From positions 1 to 64,000 of the forward strand of contig JAKSJB010000009.1 in assembly GCA_024398475.1 (NCBI GenBank): a DNA stretch of 64,000 nt. The letters are read 5' to 3'. The DNA is from Bacteroidaceae bacterium (GTDB lineage Bacteria > Bacteroidota > Bacteroidia > Bacteroidales > Bacteroidaceae). This document shows positions 61,856-64,000 of this stretch, one piece after another. The notes beneath the pieces are model-generated. The model saw only the letters and a list, made by a program, of their open reading frames with translations. It was not told the origin of the DNA and ran no database searches. Numbering within the stretch: the stretch's first letter is position 1; each line of letters begins with the position of its first letter. The position numbers were made by a program, and so were the translations under genes.

Positions 61856-62766
61856 AGACCAATTCCCTGCAGGCATGGCTGTTGGCTTCACGTCCCAAGA
61901 CTCTTACCGGTGCGGCTGCTCCTGTAATGGTGGGTGGTGCTTTGTCATGGGTGGCTCCGTATTCGTTCCGCTGGTGGGTGTTTTTGTTGGCAATGCTGTT
62001 TGCCTTACTTATGCAGGTTGCTGCCAACTTGATAAATGATTATTACGACTGGAAGAAAGGTACTGACCGCAATGAAGACCGTCTGGGACCGGAACGTGCC
62101 TGTGCTCAGGGCTGGATTACTCCCTATGCCATGAAACGCGGAATACTTGCTGTTACGATTGCCGCATGTCTTGTAGGCTTACCTCTTGCTGTTGTCGGAG
62201 GATGGTGGCTCATAGCCGTAGGTGTCCTTTGTGTGGCATTTGCTTTTGTATATACAACAAGTTTCTCATATCTTGGATTGGGTGACTTGTTGGTACTTGT
62301 GTTCTTCGGTATAGTACCTGTAGGCTTTACCTTTTATGTCTTGACAGAAGGACAGTGGACAACTGATGTTACTCTGATAGGAATTGCGCAAGGGGTAGTG
62401 ACGGATATGCTTCTTATGGTGAATAACTATCGTGACCGTCATCAGGACCGTCTGAGCAACAAGAAAACAATAATTGTAAGGATAGGAAATATATTCGGAA
62501 AATATCCGAATACTGATGATATAGAGGATATGTTCGGCAGATACAGTTATCTTGCCTTGGGAGTGATAGGCGTTCTTCTTGCTTTGATTGCGAACCATTC
62601 CATACTTATGATTCTGGTTCTGCTTCTTTGGCTTCGGCTCCATTATAAAACATATAGCAGCATGGAAATGTGTGAGGGACGCGAACTTAACATGGTGTTA
62701 GGTAATACAGCCCTCAACATTTTCTTGTTTGCTTTATTCGTTTCTGTAGCAGTTGTGCTCGAGTAG
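61846..62766 (+). CDS. menA: 1,4-dihydroxy-2-naphthoate polyprenyltransferase MenA
   Basis: Integral membrane prenyltransferase attaching the polyprenyl chain in menaquinone synthesis. 306 residues, eight to nine helices, with the UbiA-superfamily aspartate motif NLINDYYDWKKGTDRNEDR (about 62-80) and the second motif NNYRDRHQDRLSNKKT. The start overlaps the lpxH stop by 10 nt, and it is the last gene of the GT2-radC-DUF59-lpxH-menA operon. Other men genes are not in this window. Confidence 0.95.
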   Translation: MDVKTNSLQAWLLASRPKTLTGAAAPVMVGGALSWVAPYSFRWWVFLLAMLFALLMQVAANLINDYYDWKKGTDRNEDRLGPERACAQGWITPYAMKRGILAVTIAACLVGLPLAVVGGWWLIAVGVLCVAFAFVYTTSFSYLGLGDLLVLVFFGIVPVGFTFYVLTEGQWTTDVTLIGIAQGVVTDMLLMVNNYRDRHQDRLSNKKTIIVRIGNIFGKYPNTDDIEDMFGRYSYLALGVIGVLLALIANHSILMILVLLLWLRLHYKTYSSMEMCEGRELNMVLGNTALNIFLFALFVSVAVVLE

Positions 62767-62801
62767 AAAAAAATAGCCATTGGCTGTCTTGCCAATGGCT
62801 A
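62767..62801 (-). terminator. Terminator between menA and maeB
   Basis: An 11-bp stem (62774-62784 with 62791-62801) with a 6-nt loop. On the minus strand it is followed by seven T residues, so it ends the maeB transcript; it may also slow the menA operon from the other side. Confidence 0.75.
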
Positions 62802-62814
62802 ATTGCATATTCTG

Positions 62815-64000
62815 TTATTTCAATTTATTTTTAATCTTATCTACGTAGGCATCTATGACGGCGACGGCAGTGATGTTTACGATATCACGTACACTGCTTT
62901 CGAAGTCAGTGAAGTGGATAGGCTTGTTAAGTCCCATCTGTATAGGACCAATGATTTCTACGTCAGGGTCAAGACATTGCAGCATTCTGAATGCAGAACG
63001 GGCACTTGTAAGGTTCGGAAATACCAGTGTGTTGACATCCTGTCCGTTTAGTTTTGAGAATGGATACTTGAGATCTCGCTGTTCCTTGTTGAGTGCAAAG
63101 TTTATCTGCATTTCACCATCAACGCAGAGTTCAGGACAATTCTTGTGAAGTACGCTTACTGCATCACGAACCTTGGTTGCATTTGGCTCATTGTCGCTTC
63201 CGAAGTTTGAGTAACTGATCATTGCGATATTAGGCTTGTCGTTGAAGAAACCAACTGTATGTGCGGACAGTCGTGCAATGTCGGTAAGTTGTTCACTTGT
63301 AGGGTCACGGTTTACCATTGTGTCGCCGATGTAGAACTGCCCCTTTGGCGAGTTGATGATATGCATGGCACCGAAGGTGTTGTATCCTTCACGTATTCCG
63401 ATAACGTCCTTTGCTACCTTGATGGTGTAGCTGTATTTCGTGTATAGACCGGTTATGAATGCATCAGCCTCTCCCGTCTCAACCATCATCATGCCGAAAT
63501 AGTTCCTTTCAAACATGTTATCGTTGGCTTCTTCATAGATGTAGCCTTGTCGCTGACGCTTTTCCGTAAGGATTCTTGCGTAGCGTTCACGTCGTTCTGC
63601 CTCCCTGTCATGACGTAGGTTGATAATTTCAATACCTTTGAGACTGAGGTCCAGTTCCTTTGCAAGTCGTTTAATCTTCTCGTCATTACCCAATAGTATA
63701 GGTTGGCATATTCCTTCAGCCTTTGCCTGAACAGCAGCTTTCATCATAGTTGGGTGAATGCCTTCGGCAAAAACCACGCGCTGTGGATGTTTTCTTGCCG
63801 TGTCATACAGTTTCTGAGTCATCTTGGTTTCCTGACCGAGCAACTGACGGAGATTCTTCTTGTATGCTTCCCAATCAGTAATCTGCTTGCGTGCCACACC
63901 GCTTTCCATTGCAGCACGTGCCACGGCTGACGATACTTCGGTGATGAGTCGGGGATCAACAGGCTTTGGAATGAAATAGTCGCGTCCGAAAGTGAGGTTG
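62815..64000 (-). CDS. maeB: NADP-type malic enzyme with phosphotransacetylase domain, 3' part
   Basis: The 395 residues visible continue off the right edge. The first residues on the edge, NLTFGRDYFIPKPVDPRL, are the end of the malic-enzyme NAD-binding domain; the rest (from about QETKMTQKLYDTARKH) is a complete phosphate acetyl/butyryltransferase-like domain, ending VDKIKNKLK. This is the MaeB architecture. The PTA-like domain of MaeB is thought to be regulatory, so acetyl-CoA binding and not transfer is likely. The enzyme decarboxylates malate to pyruvate with NADPH formation. Confidence 0.9.
   Translation of the reverse strand, partial: NLTFGRDYFIPKPVDPRLITEVSSAVARAAMESGVARKQITDWEAYKKNLRQLLGQETKMTQKLYDTARKHPQRVVFAEGIHPTMMKAAVQAKAEGICQPILLGNDEKIKRLAKELDLSLKGIEIINLRHDREAERRERYARILTEKRQRQGYIYEEANDNMFERNYFGMMMVETGEADAFITGLYTKYSYTIKVAKDVIGIREGYNTFGAMHIINSPKGQFYIGDTMVNRDPTSEQLTDIARLSAHTVGFFNDKPNIAMISYSNFGSDNEPNATKVRDAVSVLHKNCPELCVDGEMQINFALNKEQRDLKYPFSKLNGQDVNTLVFPNLTSARSAFRMLQCLDPDVEIIGPIQMGLNKPIHFTDFESSVRDIVNITAVAVIDAYVDKIKNKLK

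Overview
The window looks like chromosomal DNA from a Bacteroidales bacterium, most likely of the Prevotella group. Four things point there. Many genes have promoters of the Bacteroidetes type (TAnnTTTG at -7, TTG/TTTG about 19-20 nt upstream). There is an RprX/RprY-type two-component pair. There is an EF-G2-type elongation factor paralogue. There is a fused NfnA-NfnB/GltD-like flavoprotein and a malic enzyme with a phosphotransacetylase domain. Genus level is inference.

Layout. 1-4.4 kb: the 3' end of a tRNA-Gly, then clpP-clpX-recQ (minus strand). 4.5-8.3 kb: a secreted GH43-like glycosidase and a divergent CapA-like/NlpC-P60 fusion. 8.3-14.6 kb: rprXY, the EF-G2 gene, hemW and a tiny lipoprotein. 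14.7-19.3 kb: a truncated AMP-ligase remnant, a dicarboxylate-type symporter, and nucleotide-sugar genes rmlB and ugd behind a long leader. 19.3-25.8 kb: an ECF sigma factor, fmt, a ClC channel, tsaC and prfC, separated by repeat arrays. 25.8-33.3 kb: a repeat-rich accessory stretch with a CPBP protease, a promoter with no clear gene behind it, lipoproteins (one broken), an 89-bp duplicated promoter and mltG. 33.3-48.2 kb: a polysaccharide locus. On the plus strand it has wzi, a small lipoprotein and a GH16 glucanase. Facing them is a ten-gene minus-strand operon: initiating phosphoglycosyl transferase, wza, wzz, wzx, wzy, four glycosyltransferases and an acetyltransferase. 48.5-54.5 kb: a DUF3237 protein, the Nfn-like flavoprotein, serS, a stand-alone AICAR transformylase and two very small ORFs. 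54.7-64 kb: an acidic-tailed protein, a single-chain ABC transporter, an operon GT2-radC-DUF59-lpxH-menA, and the 3' part of maeB.

How it fits together. The polysaccharide operon encodes a Wzx/Wzy-type pathway: lipid-linked repeat units are started by a small phosphoglycosyl transferase, built by glycosyltransferases, flipped by Wzx, polymerised by Wzy with Wzz length control, and exported through Wza. Wzi could hold the product at the surface and GH16 could trim it. rmlB and ugd, about 20 kb away, could supply dTDP-sugar and UDP-glucuronate precursors.

The least expected items are these. The 899-residue ABC transporter joins permease, a binding domain whose lobes appear in swapped order, ATPase and a GHKL-like tail. 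The EF-G2 has altered GTPase motifs. The CapA/NlpC-P60 fusion is unusual. A strong promoter at 27.4 kb drives a structured non-coding stretch. Two families of intergenic repeats occur (8-bp units in 49-bp higher-order copies, and 11-bp phased units at two loci 30 kb apart). One lipoprotein gene has lost both its ATG and its frame.
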